64,000 bases of DNA. Source: Panorpa germanica. Its lineage: Eukaryota > Arthropoda > Insecta > Mecoptera > Panorpidae. The first letter of the stretch is position 1. Each line of letters starts with the position of its first letter. The notes beneath the pieces were generated by a model, which was not told where the DNA came from, searched no databases, and worked only from the letters and a program-made list of their open reading frames with translations. The position numbers and the translations under genes are program-made. The DNA is taken from the NCBI GenBank assembly GCA_963678705.1, contig OY783210.1, positions 14,447,331 through 14,511,330 on the forward strand. The letters are read 5' to 3'. Below are positions 37,729 through 49,210 of the stretch, in pieces.

Positions 37729-38236
37729 TTATTTATTATCACCTTCAATGCGAATCTTCCATTGTTCGAAATAGTGCTGCTTTTCTTTCACAGCTTTAAT
37801 AGTCTGAAAATTTGTTCCTCTTAATGCAGGATTGACCTTGGGAAAGAGATCTCACGGTTGAGGGAATCTCACGGTGTGAAGTCAGCCGAATAAGGTGAAT
37901 GGTCCAACGCTAAGTGTTATATTTTATTAGAAACGTCTTTGTATGTGAGAATTTTTGTCATTATTTTTGCACACACTCTTTGCATGTTAACATTTTATCA
38001 ATTCCTTCAGCTTCAGCAATCGCACGAATACTTAACCGATGGTCAGATAGAATCAGATTACTGATATTTTCGATATTCCGAGAGTTAATTATCTTCTCTG
38101 CCATCTTGAAAACACTTAAATCACTCAAAAACATGTGCACGTGTTCTTTCAATAAATTATAAGTTTCGGTAGCGGTTTTTACAAATTTCATGTGAAATTT
38201 CACAACAATTCGTCGCTCTATTGTTACACTTAACAT
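37729..38236 (-). pseudogene. mariner transposase pseudogene with catalytic core deleted
   Basis: The minus-strand start MLSVTIERRIVVKFHMKFVK and TATETYNLLKE match the N-terminal helix-turn-helix region of mariner transposases. ISNLILSDHRLSIRAIAEA is the second recognition-helix region. After the stop near 37961, decayed frames lead to FPKVNPALRGTNFQTIKAVK and EQWKIRIEGDNK-stop, the mariner C terminus. Everything between (the DD34D catalytic triad domain) is missing, so at about 508 bp this is an internally deleted derivative of a roughly 1-kb gene. The element's TIRs were not located with confidence. Confidence 0.9.
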
Positions 38237-40072
38237 TTTTTAGGTGAAAAAAAAAACAACTCTAATGATACTGATTTGTTTACAGAAGCGAGAAGCACTG
38301 CGTTCGAAAGAGTAATGTATTTTCAACATTGTCATTGAAAATATGAAATAAAATGATTCATGATTGGGTAAACTACAGCATTTTTAATTTGTATTACTTC
38401 AGGTGACGGGACCTTAATCTATGAATATGTACATGCGAGTATATTATTCCCACACAATACAAATACAAGCCATGATTAGTGTTTCCCGCGAATACGTTCA
38501 TTACACGAGTATATCTTTCTTTCTATGACTATGTTTTTAATAATTTGACCCTTACGACCCGCCCCCAATGAAATAACTTTCACTTGCTTTTTATTTATTA
38601 TTTTATAATAATAATGTAATATACACGTATACTGTGCACGTAATAGTACAGGGTGCTATAAAATGATTACAAAGTAGACATACATATATAGAAGTAGACC
38701 TATATCCTACAACGCATCATTGCTACGACTTTTTTTTACATCTATTGCTATTTTTTGTATCTTGTCTAATTAATGCAAGAAATTTTGGCAAAAATACATA
38801 TATGTGTAAAAAAATTATATTTCTTTAGTTGGTAATACTGACCAGAGATATTGCAATTGCATTCTTGCATTGTAGTGTGTGTAGTGCAACGAGTAACGTT
38901 GTAAGGAATAACGGCCAACACAATTGGTATTTGGAGCTGGCAGAACTCACTATGCATATTGTTAAGTTATAATAAAATTAGATAAAAAGGAATTGACAAT
39001 TTAAATAATACACTTTAAATGTCGTTTCTTTGATTCAGTTTAATTATTATAATGTGTATGTAAATTACTAAAATAAAAGTCTTTGAGTTCAGAAGCAACA
39101 CATAAGTTTGATTAAAAATGTACAATTCCTAATAAAATGTCTTATATATATATAATACATAAGAACTATTTTCATATAAAGCAAGTTTATGAAATATCAC
39201 TAAGTTTAAACAATATTTTGAAAGAAACTAATTAAAATTATAAATAGAGAATGTTTTGTATATTATTTTATTATTTGTATTGTTTTCTCCCTCCGCAAAA
39301 ACTATACTTCCCTTACGCAAGAAGTTAAATCCAGAAAACTGCCGTAAGTAATCGAGATTCTTTTTCTTTTATCGCAGCAATAATAATATAAAACTTGATG
39401 GGATGCACGGGTCATCTGTTAGTAGTAAATGAAGTATTACACACAAACAGTTTTCAGTTATATAGCATTATAATTCAGTTTTTTAGAAATTAATTTACAA
39501 TATTTCACAATTTTAGTTTATTTGAATATTTAGGTTCTAAAGCATCTCCAACATCTATCAAACGAGAATGTTAGTATCATTCAAAGTTTTCCTTGAAGAA
39601 AGCAATAATAAAGATGTTCAAACACCACACCTAAGTAAATAACATTTTTTGAATAATTTATTTATTATTTTTTAAAAGATTATCTCAAGTTCTTATGTAT
39701 AGTAATAACTAATAAACAATAATTCTTCAGTAAAAATATGACAAATTGCTTAGATAACATTGAATTTAACATCAAACTTAGTCATAAAAATAAAACAAAG
39801 TTAATAAACATCACAATTTATCAAAACAATGAGATATTACAATGTAGTTGATTGCATTTGAGTCTTATATGAACGTAATTTATTGGTAATAGATGTCAGA
39901 CGCATCGTGTGGTCGATGCTGGAACTAAATGTGTCCCACGTTCACGTTTGAATATCACACTAGTCCAATTCATAACGCATGACGTCAGAGATAAAGTTTA
40001 AAGAGACAAAATAAGGCGCTAATATAAAAAACTAATCCGATTGAAGATTTGAACCGAACGTCTAACAAACGG
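38237..40072. other. AT-rich spacer
   Basis: A solitary TACAGGGTGCTATAAAATG motif at 38648 may be a decayed TIR end. Nothing else was recognised. Confidence 0.35.
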
Positions 40073-40721
40073 AATGGGCTTGTGTCCTACGTCTTAATTT
40101 CTATAAAAGTGTACTATATATTGATAAAGTGGGTTACTAGAACCTCAAATGTTCAAATATATTTTTATAAGTCCTTATATTTCAAGAGATATTAACAATT
40201 AAAAAAGTCATTTATTAAAAGGATTCAACGTTGTACAATATTCCAATGACATCACAACCGCTAGTTGCTATCTCTTTTATACGACAGAGTGTAAAAGAGA
40301 TATATTCTTGACAGAACTCTGACTAATTTACAGGTTACCAACCGTACAGCTCATAAATCGCTCAAATATTATTTACAGCTATTTCAAGGAATAATAAAAT
40401 TTCAATATTATGTCTGCCGTAACAGGGTTAAAAAAAATACTATTCTTTGACTTGACTTGATTATTTCGACTACCAACAGTTACAAAACATTACCACAACA
40501 CTGACCTGCGCAACACATAACTAACGTATAAATGTATTCACGTCATAAAAATATAGCCGACCATCTCTAGCGCTAAAACTACAATTCAAATTTTTAGTTA
40601 CTATATCTCCGTCAATATTTAGATGTTTAATAAAATAGACACGCCAATACACATTTATTAACATCAATTTCAATCACCAATTGAAAAATCGACCACTAAA
40701 AAATGAGGACACAATCCCATT
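40073..40721 (+). mobile_element. Family B element, copy 2
   Basis: Starts AATGGGCTTGTGTCCTAC and ends with the inverse (GGACACAATCCCATT, one substitution). At 649 bp it is the longest copy. It keeps an internal segment (CTATCTCTTTTATACGACAG) lost from copy 1 but present in copies 3 and 4. Confidence 0.9.
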
Positions 40722-42644
40722 ATGCTCAATATATTTGTAAGTTATTATTCTTACAAAGTAGCACATAAATTAGAAATGATTGACCAGGTTTATAAACAAT
40801 ATATTTGTTACAAATCATTTGTAATATAAAATAATCTGGAATTAGTTACGCTCTAAATATTGTTCACTTCGTTATTAAATCTCTCGCCTATGTAAAGGGG
40901 GCGATTGGATTATCTCCCCTTCTCTCACAGCTTCCTATATAAGGTTCCTATAAGCGTAAGACCTCTTCACCCACCTCCTAATTGTAGTTAATACAGTTTA
41001 AACACTTTTACAAATATGTATTAGATAGAATTATTATTGAAGAAAAAGATGCACATTTCGTCCTTGCATCTATGGCACCTTAAAGATTAAACTAAGTGTC
41101 CTCCCGCATTGAAATCATTTTCTTGCGGCTTACGATTTGTTCAGTAGGGTGTAGTCGCAATAACACATTTTATAATGCGAGAAATTTCTCTCTAATAAAT
41201 TAGGGCATTAGTAGGGCTAAATAGGTTTATATGAGGTTTTGAATATCATCCTCATTTGAGCCTAAACATCGTAATTTGTCCAATAACTGCCACATGTAGG
41301 CCCAAAGGAGGAGCAAAAATCCTATCTTAAAAGATAACCTTTTTTCGACCTGCATGAACCTGGAAACGGGTTCTTTTAGGTCGATAATAGGGCCAAAATT
41401 TCGACTCGGGAAGTATCTATTTTTAACTTTATTAATACACTACTGTATTCATAATATAGTCCGTACGGTTTGACATGAAAGCGGCGATTAACCCTCTACT
41501 TACAGTCGCATATTTCCGAACTTAAGTGGGATAGTGCTTATCAGTTCATAACGCGATAATGTCAAGGGACCTGTTGTGGACCGCCCCATCCTCGGTACAC
41601 TTCTGGCTAGTTTCTGATTGGTCTATTGCAAATAAGTCCACGTTTTCCTTTTATATACTGAATTACAGATAGAAAATCGAGGTAGTTCAAACACAATTTG
41701 CAAATAAAACAATCAAAAATTGAATATAGATTCCTGAGATCGATATTCAAAAGATACTTCGTGTATAATTTCAAGTCCAGTGTTATGATGCGTAAATAAA
41801 AATAACCCTAACCTCAAAATGCCCACATTGCACGAGTATAAACAAAGAGTGACGTAAATTGCATGAACGGCAAGCAGATAGCATATTGCGGATGGAATGA
41901 GGATAGCATAATGTAAAATAAAAATAAAAAGATAAAATTTAAACCGCATGAAGAGGAAGTGATGTATCACTATTTATATGACGTTACAAAATGGCGGATT
42001 TCAATCATCAGAATCATTACTATGTTCATTGAACATTTTATCATTATCAAGAGATCTCATCTTCACCATAGAGTCTAGTGGGCTAGTCCAGTTAAACATC
42101 AACTAAATAGACAATGATCCAGTGCCAAAGACAATGATATTGAAACAAAGTTCAACGCATTTTTGATTCAAATTTGTTTTGATATAAATTACGCCACAAA
42201 TAAATATTTGTCGCACGATGTTGTAATAAAAATTTGATGTCCTAAATGAAATTTTTTTTTTTTTTGAATTAAGATAAATGTAACGCAACGAAGCTAATGA
42301 TATCCCACTTCTCCTGTCATGTCTTGTCAAATTCTCCAGAAAAATATGCGTTTATTTTAGTCACAAGCAAGAGATTGGAAACTTTGTGACGTCACATGCA
42401 GTCTAAAATATAAAAACTAGTAAATATTGTACGAAATGAAGTAGGGCTCTCAAAAAGAGTGATATAGTACTAAAAAATTGTATACTAACAAGTTACTAAA
42501 AATTTCCGAGAGAGCTACCTTAGGTCCATTTTTCTAAATTTCTCACTTTAGGTGTCTTATGTATCCCACAAGATAAATCTTCTCTTTTAAAAACATCTCA
42601 CGTTGCTTCGCGCTATAGCCCTCCGCTAAACAAATTCAATCTTA
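40722..42644. other. AT-rich spacer
   Basis: Moderately GC-richer text occurs at 40880-41000 and 41490-41640, with a minus-strand donor-like GACT|GTAAGT near 41505. No convincing acceptor or similarity was found. A T17 run lies at about 42249. Confidence 0.3.
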
Positions 42645-43053
42645 TGCCGGTTTCACACCAGAGAGACAGTTTTGAAAATAGTTTTGTTGTCAAAAAACAA
42701 AACAAAATAATGTTTTGTTTTATTATAAAACAGTTATGTTTATCGAAAACATACTGTTCACACTGAACAGACTGGTTTCGATTTTAGTGTTTTTATGTGG
42801 GTCCCATAAAAATTATAAACATGATATACAACAACTGACAAGCGCAAATGTTCACAAAAAACAAAACTGCGTGTTTAAACCAAGCAAACTAAAAAACAAC
42901 AACAAACGTGTTTTCTTTTGATCTTACAGACTCCAGATGGGAATGTGTTTTGTTTACTAAAACCGTTTTTAAAGACAAAAATGTTTTAAGAACTGTCTCT
43001 TTGGTGTTTTTGTTCGTGCTTAAGTGAACTGTCTCTCTGGTGTGAAACCAGCA
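42645..43053 (+). mobile_element. Family C element, full-length copy 3
   Basis: The left end TGCCGGTTTCACACCAGAGA and the inverse of the right end TGCTGGTTTCACACCAGAGA make TIRs of about 27 bases. TTA flanks both ends (42642-42644 and 43054-43056), a possible 3-bp TWA duplication of PIF/Harbinger type. An internal copy of the end motif (ACTGTCTCTTTGGTGT) lies about 50 bases inside the right end. Non-coding, 409 bp. The superfamily assignment from a single 3-bp match is weak. Confidence 0.88.
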
Positions 43054-43522
43054 TTAAACGACTAGTGTAAACGTACGATGCATTTCGCGCTATCAGTGGT
43101 CAACCACAACCGCTCGCGCGGCTAAGACCTAGACATCGACTTAGGTGAATGATCTATGAAGCAGATGATTCCTTATTCTGCGCATGCGTATTTGAATATA
43201 TTAAATTTGATTGTTCTGCTCATAGCATAGTAAACGTCAAGTTATTTGTCAGTGATACGGACGATGTAGATGGTACTGACCACTTGAAGAATCTTCAACC
43301 ATCGTACCGACACCGACATCAACTTCTACTTCAACTTCAAGATTTCCACAGTACCATGCGCACTGTTTATTTATTAAGCCATAAAGTGGGAATATTAAAC
43401 TTTGTTTATTGATGTAAATACATTTCGCACAATATATTGTTTACAAATATTTGTTTTATAGTATTTGTGATTTCAAGTTAAGGGGATCGTATGAAGACAA
43501 AATTATGTTCAAATTTACTCAC
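43054..43522. other. GC-richer spacer
   Basis: 43060-43345 is GC-richer than its surroundings and open on both strands over parts. The minus strand reads LEVEVEVDVGVGTMVEDSS and the plus strand has an 87-codon frame. No splice-bounded exon can be defined, and it might be promoter or old coding sequence. Confidence 0.3.
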
Positions 43523-43566
43523 CTAAAACTACAGCATGAAAGATGATCGTTGCCAATTTTTCAGTT
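43523..43566 (-). CDS. Candidate 44-base internal exon
   Basis: Minus strand: an excellent acceptor (ATTTTTGTTTTTCAG) and a consensus donor TTAG|GTGAGT bound 44 bases. Only one frame is open: one base completing a split codon, then TEKLATIIFHAVVL, then one base, so intron phase 2 before and phase 1 after. The residues ATIIFHAVVL are hydrophobic, perhaps part of a membrane segment or signal peptide. The phase fits the upstream candidate at 56589-56622. Protein not recognised. Confidence 0.42.
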
Positions 43567-43896
43567 CTGAAAAACAAAAATAATACTTATTATATTTTAT
43601 CTCACATATTTCCAAGATTTTCTCACTAATCTTAAATCATGAAGACAATGACATGTTTATATGATAGTTTGTTACAATATACCGAGGAAACGAAATATAA
43701 AATAATATTATTGTAAATAAAATATAAACCGTTAGATAAACATAATTAATATTTAATAACAATAACCTGTAGTTCTGATCTCGTCCACTAGATGCCAAAT
43801 TAATACTAGAGGTAAGGAACCTTTTTAAAAAGGAAGGCAACTCTTACAAGTTGAATATTTCCGTCTCTCTTGAGGTAGTTGGAGTTAATTATCACA

Positions 43897-44483
43897 ATTG
43901 AGCTTGTGTCCTCCTTTTTTAGTGGTCGATTTTTCAATTGTTGATTGAAATTGATGTTAATAAATGAGTAATGGCGTGTCTATTTTATTAAATATCTAAA
44001 TGTTGACGGAGATATAGCAATTAAAAATTTGAATTGTAGTTTTAGCGCTAGAAATGGTCGGCTATATTTTTATGACGTGAAATTCATTGTATACGTCAGT
44101 TATTTGTTGACGAGGTCAGTCCTGTGGTAATGTTTTCTAGGTGTTGGTAATCGAAATAATCAAGTCAAGTCTAAGAATAATAAGTTTTTATTTTATTTAA
44201 CCCTGTTACGGCACACATAATAGTAAAATTTTATTGTTCCTTGAAATAGCTCTAAATAATATTTGATATTTTGATACATAAATACATATAGCAGAGATTT
44301 ATGAGCTGTAAGGTTGGTAACCTGTAAACTTGTCAGAGTTCTGTTGAGAATATATCTCTTTTACGCTCTGTTGTATAACAGAGATAGCAACATAACGATT
44401 GTGAGGTCACATGCATTAAATATTTAGATTCTAGTATTAGTATAGGTTTAGTATATTATAGAAATTAAGACATATGGCCCATT
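43897..44483 (-). mobile_element. Family B element, copy 3 (inverted)
   Basis: Starts AATTGAGCTTGTGTCCTCC and ends ATGGCCCATT, the same ends as the other family-B copies in reverse orientation with a few substitutions. The interior follows the inverse of copy 2, including TTGATTGAAATTGATGTTAA and TCTCTTTTACGCTCTGTTG. Confidence 0.88.
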
Positions 44484-45298
44484 ACGAATTAATGAGTATT
44501 GGTACAAAATGAATGACATAATAATAAATATGTAAATCTGAGTCAGGGAACACTGTTATGACAATTCTAATACATACCTACACAGATGGCGTTACTCTAT
44601 ACATACAGACCTTTCATTAAATTACGCTAATTTGTGTGAGAATTGAAAAAGTTGACAGTAGGTTCCCAATCCCATCTGTATACACAACAAGTGATAAGTT
44701 TGAGTATGATTAAGTCAGCTTGAGAAAATATTTGCTTACAATAATAATGTGTGTGTTTGTACATTCCTACAAGTGTATATGTTCTCATTGAATAATAGTT
44801 TACGAAATTTATGAATGACCGCGTTGATAGATCGAGTCGAGTACTACAAAAAATATGATGAAGATTTGGTGAGAGATAACACTTGAGATTTTGTGTTGGT
44901 GAGGTCTGGAATACCGACATCGACACCACCAACACTGAAAGCAAAACATCGCAGCGCAGTGCAGAGATTAAGCCGTGATTGGGCGCGTTTGACAGTTATG
45001 AAGACGATATCTTAATATTATGTAAACATATTTCTTCAACATAGCTATAGGATTCCACTAAGTGTTTTGTTTATGTTTAATACTTGGTGGAATACGCATC
45101 GAGCGTGAGTACGTAAGTATTTCTGATGTGTTACTGCGTAATACATAGCTTTTGTTTATATAAGATACAGTGTGTTATTCTCGTTGATGCTAATCTTAAA
45201 GAAGTTGAATCTAACTTATCAAATTCATTAAATATTATAGAGTTTGTTACCACGGAAAGTATAACAATTATAAGAATTGACTCTATGAATACTCCCAG
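44484..45298. other. Spacer
   Basis: A plus-strand donor-like GAGTAC|GTAAGT lies near 45114, with no acceptor or start identified upstream. Nothing else was recognised. Confidence 0.3.
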
Positions 45299-45345
45299 TG
45301 AATCCGGACTATGACATCATGCAGGGGAACAGAGGTGCCTATTCT
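45299..45345 (+). repeat. Dispersed repeat G, fragment
   Basis: AATCCGGACTATGACATCAT and GGGAACAGAGGTG recur in near-identical form at 47447-47500 and more loosely at 52150-52200. Confidence 0.55.
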
Positions 45346-45422
45346 CAGAATGCTGAAACAGTGACTTGGACCGCCGCATACGCACTTGTACGTAGCTAAG
45401 AACAAATGCTGGAGCCACGTGG

Positions 45423-45839
45423 TCTAAGGCCGTTCGCAAATGGATCGACTGAGTGCAAACACGAGCCCCGAATCTGCTCGAACCGAATGAGAATGCACCT
45501 GTGTTGTTAGTGAGAGAACGAACGTGTATACAAGTGAGAGAACACACACGGCACGAACGAAACTAAACTGATTTGAAATTGTTTTTGAGCAGTTTTGAGT
45601 GACTGTGATTCTTGGTCGCAGGATAATTACGTTGCATAATATTGATGGTGACATCATGGGCAGAGTATTAAATACATACATACAAACAAAAACGACACAA
45701 TAAAATCTATTATGCAACTGATTATGCTATTGTTAAAAATTATATAGAGTCACGAAACATGGCTCGTTTTTCGTTTTCGTTGGAAACTTCGTTCGCGGCT
45801 AGTCTGCAATCAGTCGACCAGTGTGCAGACGGCCTTAGA
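45423..45839. mobile_element. Family D TIR element bounded by palindromic CCACGTGG, copy 1
   Basis: The left end TCTAAGGCCGTTCGCAAA and the inverse of the right end TCTAAGGCCGTCTGCACA form TIRs that extend about 38 bases through TCGACTGA(G/T)TGCA. CCACGTGG flanks both sides (45415-45422 and 45840-45847). As a direct repeat it would be an 8-bp hAT-type duplication. Because CCACGTGG is its own inverse, it could also be part of the TIR, so the true boundary is ambiguous. 417 bp. The Ser/Val-rich minus frames seen here recur at 58562 only because the DNA repeats. Confidence 0.82.
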
Positions 45840-45894
45840 CCACGTGGCTTTACTTCATACGCACGCTTTCGTCATTTATAGCCTGGGCTGCAAC

Positions 45895-46147
45895 ATGTCA
45901 TAGAGTTCTTTCATTCTTTTAAAAATAACCGCCTCGGCAGTCAATTTTGATCATATTATTGAACAATAGTCATTCGGTATACTGATTGAAATACTGAATC
46001 ATCCTCTGATAACTCTCTTGCGCCAACAAACGATCTGCGATTAATGTTCTTTTCGATGTATGGATGAAGCCAATACATTCTACGTCTGATTCATCGTCTT
46101 CTAATAAAGGCGTATGCTATTATCACATCTTTTTCATCACTTGACAT
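45895..46147 (-). pseudogene. PIF/Harbinger (HARBI1-like) transposase, N-terminal fragment
   Basis: On the minus strand an ATG at 46147 begins MSSDEKDVIIAYAFIRRR, then a stop, then IRRRMYWLHPYIEKNINRRS, FVGARELSEDDSVFQSVYRM and TIVQ before another stop (near 45967). After a frame change comes SKLTAEAVIFKRMKEL. The R-x-YW-(V/L)HP motif and the F..VYRM(T/S)...F region are the standard N-terminal landmarks of HARBI1-type nucleases. The catalytic DDE part is absent, so it is inactive. It lies 50 bases outside family D and about 2 kb from the MADF-carrying element, which could reflect one older element or chance. Confidence 0.82.
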
Positions 46148-47169
46148 TTTCGCAATGGAAAAATGTACTTTCTTAATGCTAAACATCAGAGAAATTATCC
46201 TATTTGCTTGTATGACGTTATGTGGACAGAACTGAGATGCATCTTGCATGAAACCTACAAATGAACCTGTCTTATGGTTTTGGCTTTAAGACACAACACT
46301 TGGAGATACGTCATTAGACCTTCGACACATACAAATCAGTTAAGAAACCTGACAATATACATCTTCAATTGGAATTGATTATTTATAAATGAATGTTATA
46401 TAATTATTGAGTTTTAATTGAGAAAACACTAACAATTAAAACTTTGAAATCGTTAAATTTGCAGTTACGACAGTTTATTTCTTATATATAAAGGCAATTA
46501 ACGTTTCATGCTTATTTACCAAGTAGAAGTTATACAAACGTGATGAGTTAGTGCAAACCTTTCATCAACTAAAAGTTGAAAACAAAACTAAAACAAATAT
46601 CAAATTCCAACACACACAACTAGTAAATATCGGCACAATATCTGAGCAGAATCTGAGAAGAAGAATCACTCTCGTGCAAATGTGGGAAGCGCTAATATTT
46701 GAACAAAATAAAATAAATGGCAGTTCAATATTTAAATTTATAATATGGAAGCGTGATGGAATTAAACTAGAACTAGATAATGTTTAGTTTCTCATAAAAA
46801 AAAAGGAAAAAAAAAGTATTTAGTGCGTTAGTATTATAGAATTTGTATGTATATGTAGCATAATTTAATATTAAGGTTAAGACTGGCATATAATACTTGT
46901 TGTATCTGTTTATAATTATATATAATTATTCTGTATTTTTCGTGACTCCCAGAACAAAGGATGTGGCAGCCAGAAGGCATTTCGGGAAGAGCTTCAAGGC
47001 TAAAGGGACTTACAGACTACAAACATTCAGACGGCAATTGACGGCCGAACATGTTAATTCTCTCACACAACTCTATAACAAGTGCAGAGCCCTTTATAAG
47101 TAGAGCACTATTAATGGCCGATTCGTCATAAATTTTAAAATGAATAAATTGACACTATTAGCGCTATTT
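46148..47169 (+). repeat. Mixed spacer with repeat G (46320-46450)
   Basis: CTTCGACACATACAAATCAG, GGAATTGATTATTTATAAAT and TTTTAATTGAGAAAACACTA recur at 53110-53230. The rest is AT-rich. A 68-codon frame ending at 47103 has a coding-like middle (PRTKDVAARRHFGKSFKAKG) but no recognisable family. Confidence 0.5.
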
Positions 47170-47411
47170 CCCAGTAAACATTTTGGAGTGACGTTGGCAT
47201 CATATTGAAGATGCGTATGATTTTTTTGTCATGAAAGAGTTCAGTTACTCACAGTCGTTCATATGAAATGTCTATTTTATCGGCTACAAATTGCGAGACC
47301 ACTTGACCTGTCGGAATACAAATGAAAATAAAGTTGATGCGAACTATAATTGCAGTGCAATAGTGATAGAAACGTCACAAAACAGGACACTTCACCAAAT
47401 TGTTTACTGGG
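47170..47411 (-). mobile_element. Family A element, copy 2 (inverted)
   Basis: The ends CCCAGTAAACATTTTGGAG and the inverse of CCCAGTAAACAATTTGGTG are both intact. The 242-bp body is the inverse of copy 1 with scattered substitutions. A repeat-G fragment (GACTTCAATCCGGACATGAC onward) abuts closely on the right. Confidence 0.9.
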
Positions 47412-48277
47412 TTGGCCCTATGGATACCGTCAGTGCATCGCTGTGACTTCAATCCGGACATGACTACGACATCATGCAAGGGAACAGAGGTGTCATTCAT
47501 TAAAGATGCTGATTCTAAAGTTATGAACCAGGACACGTGTCCAAGAGGTTTTAACATGTGGAACACGTGGAGTTCGAGTGTAGAATCTCTTAAAACTTAT
47601 GTAATAAAAGCGATACCATTATATTTGAATATTAATTTAAAATAAATTTAATAAATTAAAGTCTTATAAGTGTTAATTAACAATAATTGCAACAAATCAA
47701 TATTTATGTAATTATATAAACACCATTATGTTAAAATTAGCATATGAATTGCGCGGTAAAAATAAATAAACTGCTTTTGCTCTTATACAGGACTTGTAGC
47801 ACGAGCATTAAAATCGCCATCTTTGTTTGCAGATTTTTATGCAATATTTATTATTTTAAGCAAATATTAAAAAATCAGGTTTCATGCATTTAAATAATTA
47901 AATTCGAAGGCCAGGCCATATAGAATTTAAATAAATAAATATATTCATAAAATAATGTTACGAAAAATATAATATTTAAATGTAATTGCAAATATTGAAT
48001 TTTCTTATTACCCATGAATGAATTATGATGTTTTGTTGATTAAATGTTTAATTAGTGAGATCGTTAATTATTATTGTTAGCTCTAAAAGTGATTGTGCCT
48101 AGGCAGAATCCGATACTTTAACCATTCCTCCGCAGCGTAAGCCTAAGACAGTCAAAAGAGTTACATCTAGTTTTGCATTGTATACACTTACTATATTTGT
48201 TCATAAATAATATTGTACCAATATTATAAAAGGCTTATGATGTGTAATTAATAAATTCTGATTATACCTGGCACTAT
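47412..48277. other. Spacer, starts with repeat G fragment
   Basis: 47447-47505 matches 45299-45345 and 52150-52200. The remainder is AT-rich. A minus-strand stretch near 48100-48140 (GAATGGTTAAAGTATCGG) has an A-box look but no B box, so no RNA gene is called. Confidence 0.4.
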
Positions 48278-48280
48278 TAA

Positions 48281-49207
48281 AGCCTGCTGCATATGTAACG
48301 TGTTTTAACCCGGACGGAACGTGTTTTAACCCGGACGGAACGGGACGACAATATCGTTTCATATAAAATGTATAGGAAAGTGCATACATCACGGGTGCAC
48401 GGACGGGACGGGGACGTGGCGTTGAAAGAACGGGAAAAAATATCGTCGACGACGATGTTTAGCACGTCCCACCCCGTGCGAGGCCCGTTCAGTACGTGGT
48501 TCCGCTGCGTATGCATAGCCTTCTGTACACGGGACGTGTTTTAAGTAGTGATGTGCGTTGCGTATTTATCAATTGGACATATTGAATAAATAAATAAATA
48601 ATAATAATAAAAATATTATAAATAAAATGGACGACGAAAAATTAGTGAGATCAAATTCATGTTTATACAGTTTGGCAGATCCAAATTATTTAGATGTGAA
48701 ACATAAAAATTATCTGTGGCGTAAAATTGCATTAGAATTATCGCTCACTGAAAACGTTTGTAAATTTTATTTAATTCATTAATTGCATCATATACACTCA
48801 TAATTTTGCAATAGATCTTAATATGTAACAATTACAGTTTAACTTTTTTATGTTAAAATCAAAAGACAGGTAGGTAAATATAGTAGACTGTCATGTTTTA
48901 CAATGTCGATATTTATTACATCAATATAATCAAGTATTATGACTTTTTAATATGACAGAAAGAGATAAAGCACATTTTGGTTAAAATTAGTTTGCATTTT
49001 AGTTTGGGTTACTTATGTTATTCATTAGGCATGTTAAAATTCATCTTTGCCTATTAACAACACTAGCACGTTGCTTTCGAGTCACTGTCACGGTGCGTAT
49101 GCACTAGGTGGGTATAAAATCCCGTACGTGTTTACCTAATACCACGTTCCGTCTCCGTCCCGTCCACGTCCCGTCCGGGTTAAAACACGTTACGTGTGCA
49201 GCAGGCT
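48281..49207 (+). mobile_element. PIF/Harbinger-type element carrying a MADF exon
   Basis: The left end AGCCTGCTGCATATGTAACG and the inverse of the right end AGCCTGCTGCACACGTAACG continue as TIRs of about 40 bases through TGTTTTAACCCGGACGG. TAA flanks both ends (48278-48280 and 49208-49210), the TWA duplication expected of PIF/Harbinger. Just inside the left end, a unit of about 22 bases (AACGTGTTTTAACCCGGACG) is duplicated in tandem, and CGGGACG motifs recur near both ends as possible transposase binding sites. The 927-bp body holds a MADF-type exon at 48627 and no transposase. The subterminal regions are far GC-richer than the host DNA. It is probably a deletion derivative of a larger autonomous element. 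Confidence 0.88.
48627..48782 (+). CDS. MADF-domain first exon inside a PIF/Harbinger element (partial)
   Basis: Starts ATGGACGACG (protein MDDEKLVRSN) and continues SCLYSLADPNYLDVKHKN, YLWRKIALELSLTEN. The pattern LV...S.LY....P.Y.D...K..LW..IA..L is the N-terminal half of a MADF DNA-binding domain (residues about 5-43 of 51). The frame stops at 48782, but a possible donor GAAAAC|GTTTGT sits where the conserved VxxKWKxLR segment should follow. It therefore looks like exon 1 with the later exons deleted. PIF/Harbinger elements are known to encode a second Myb/SANT/MADF-like protein besides the transposase, which fits its position between the TIRs. Too short to be functional alone. Confidence 0.72.
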   Translation: MDDEKLVRSNSCLYSLADPNYLDVKHKNYLWRKIALELSLTENVCKFYLIH

Positions 49208-49210
49208 TAA

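Noticed and set aside
45424-45717. Minus-strand ORF similar to one at 58575-58769
   Set aside because: The similarity comes from two DNA copies of family D; neither frame has a known domain and the reading differs in length and frame integrity.
48095-48140. tRNA-like 5' half on the minus strand
   Set aside because: An A-box-like word only; no T arm, B box or acceptor stem.
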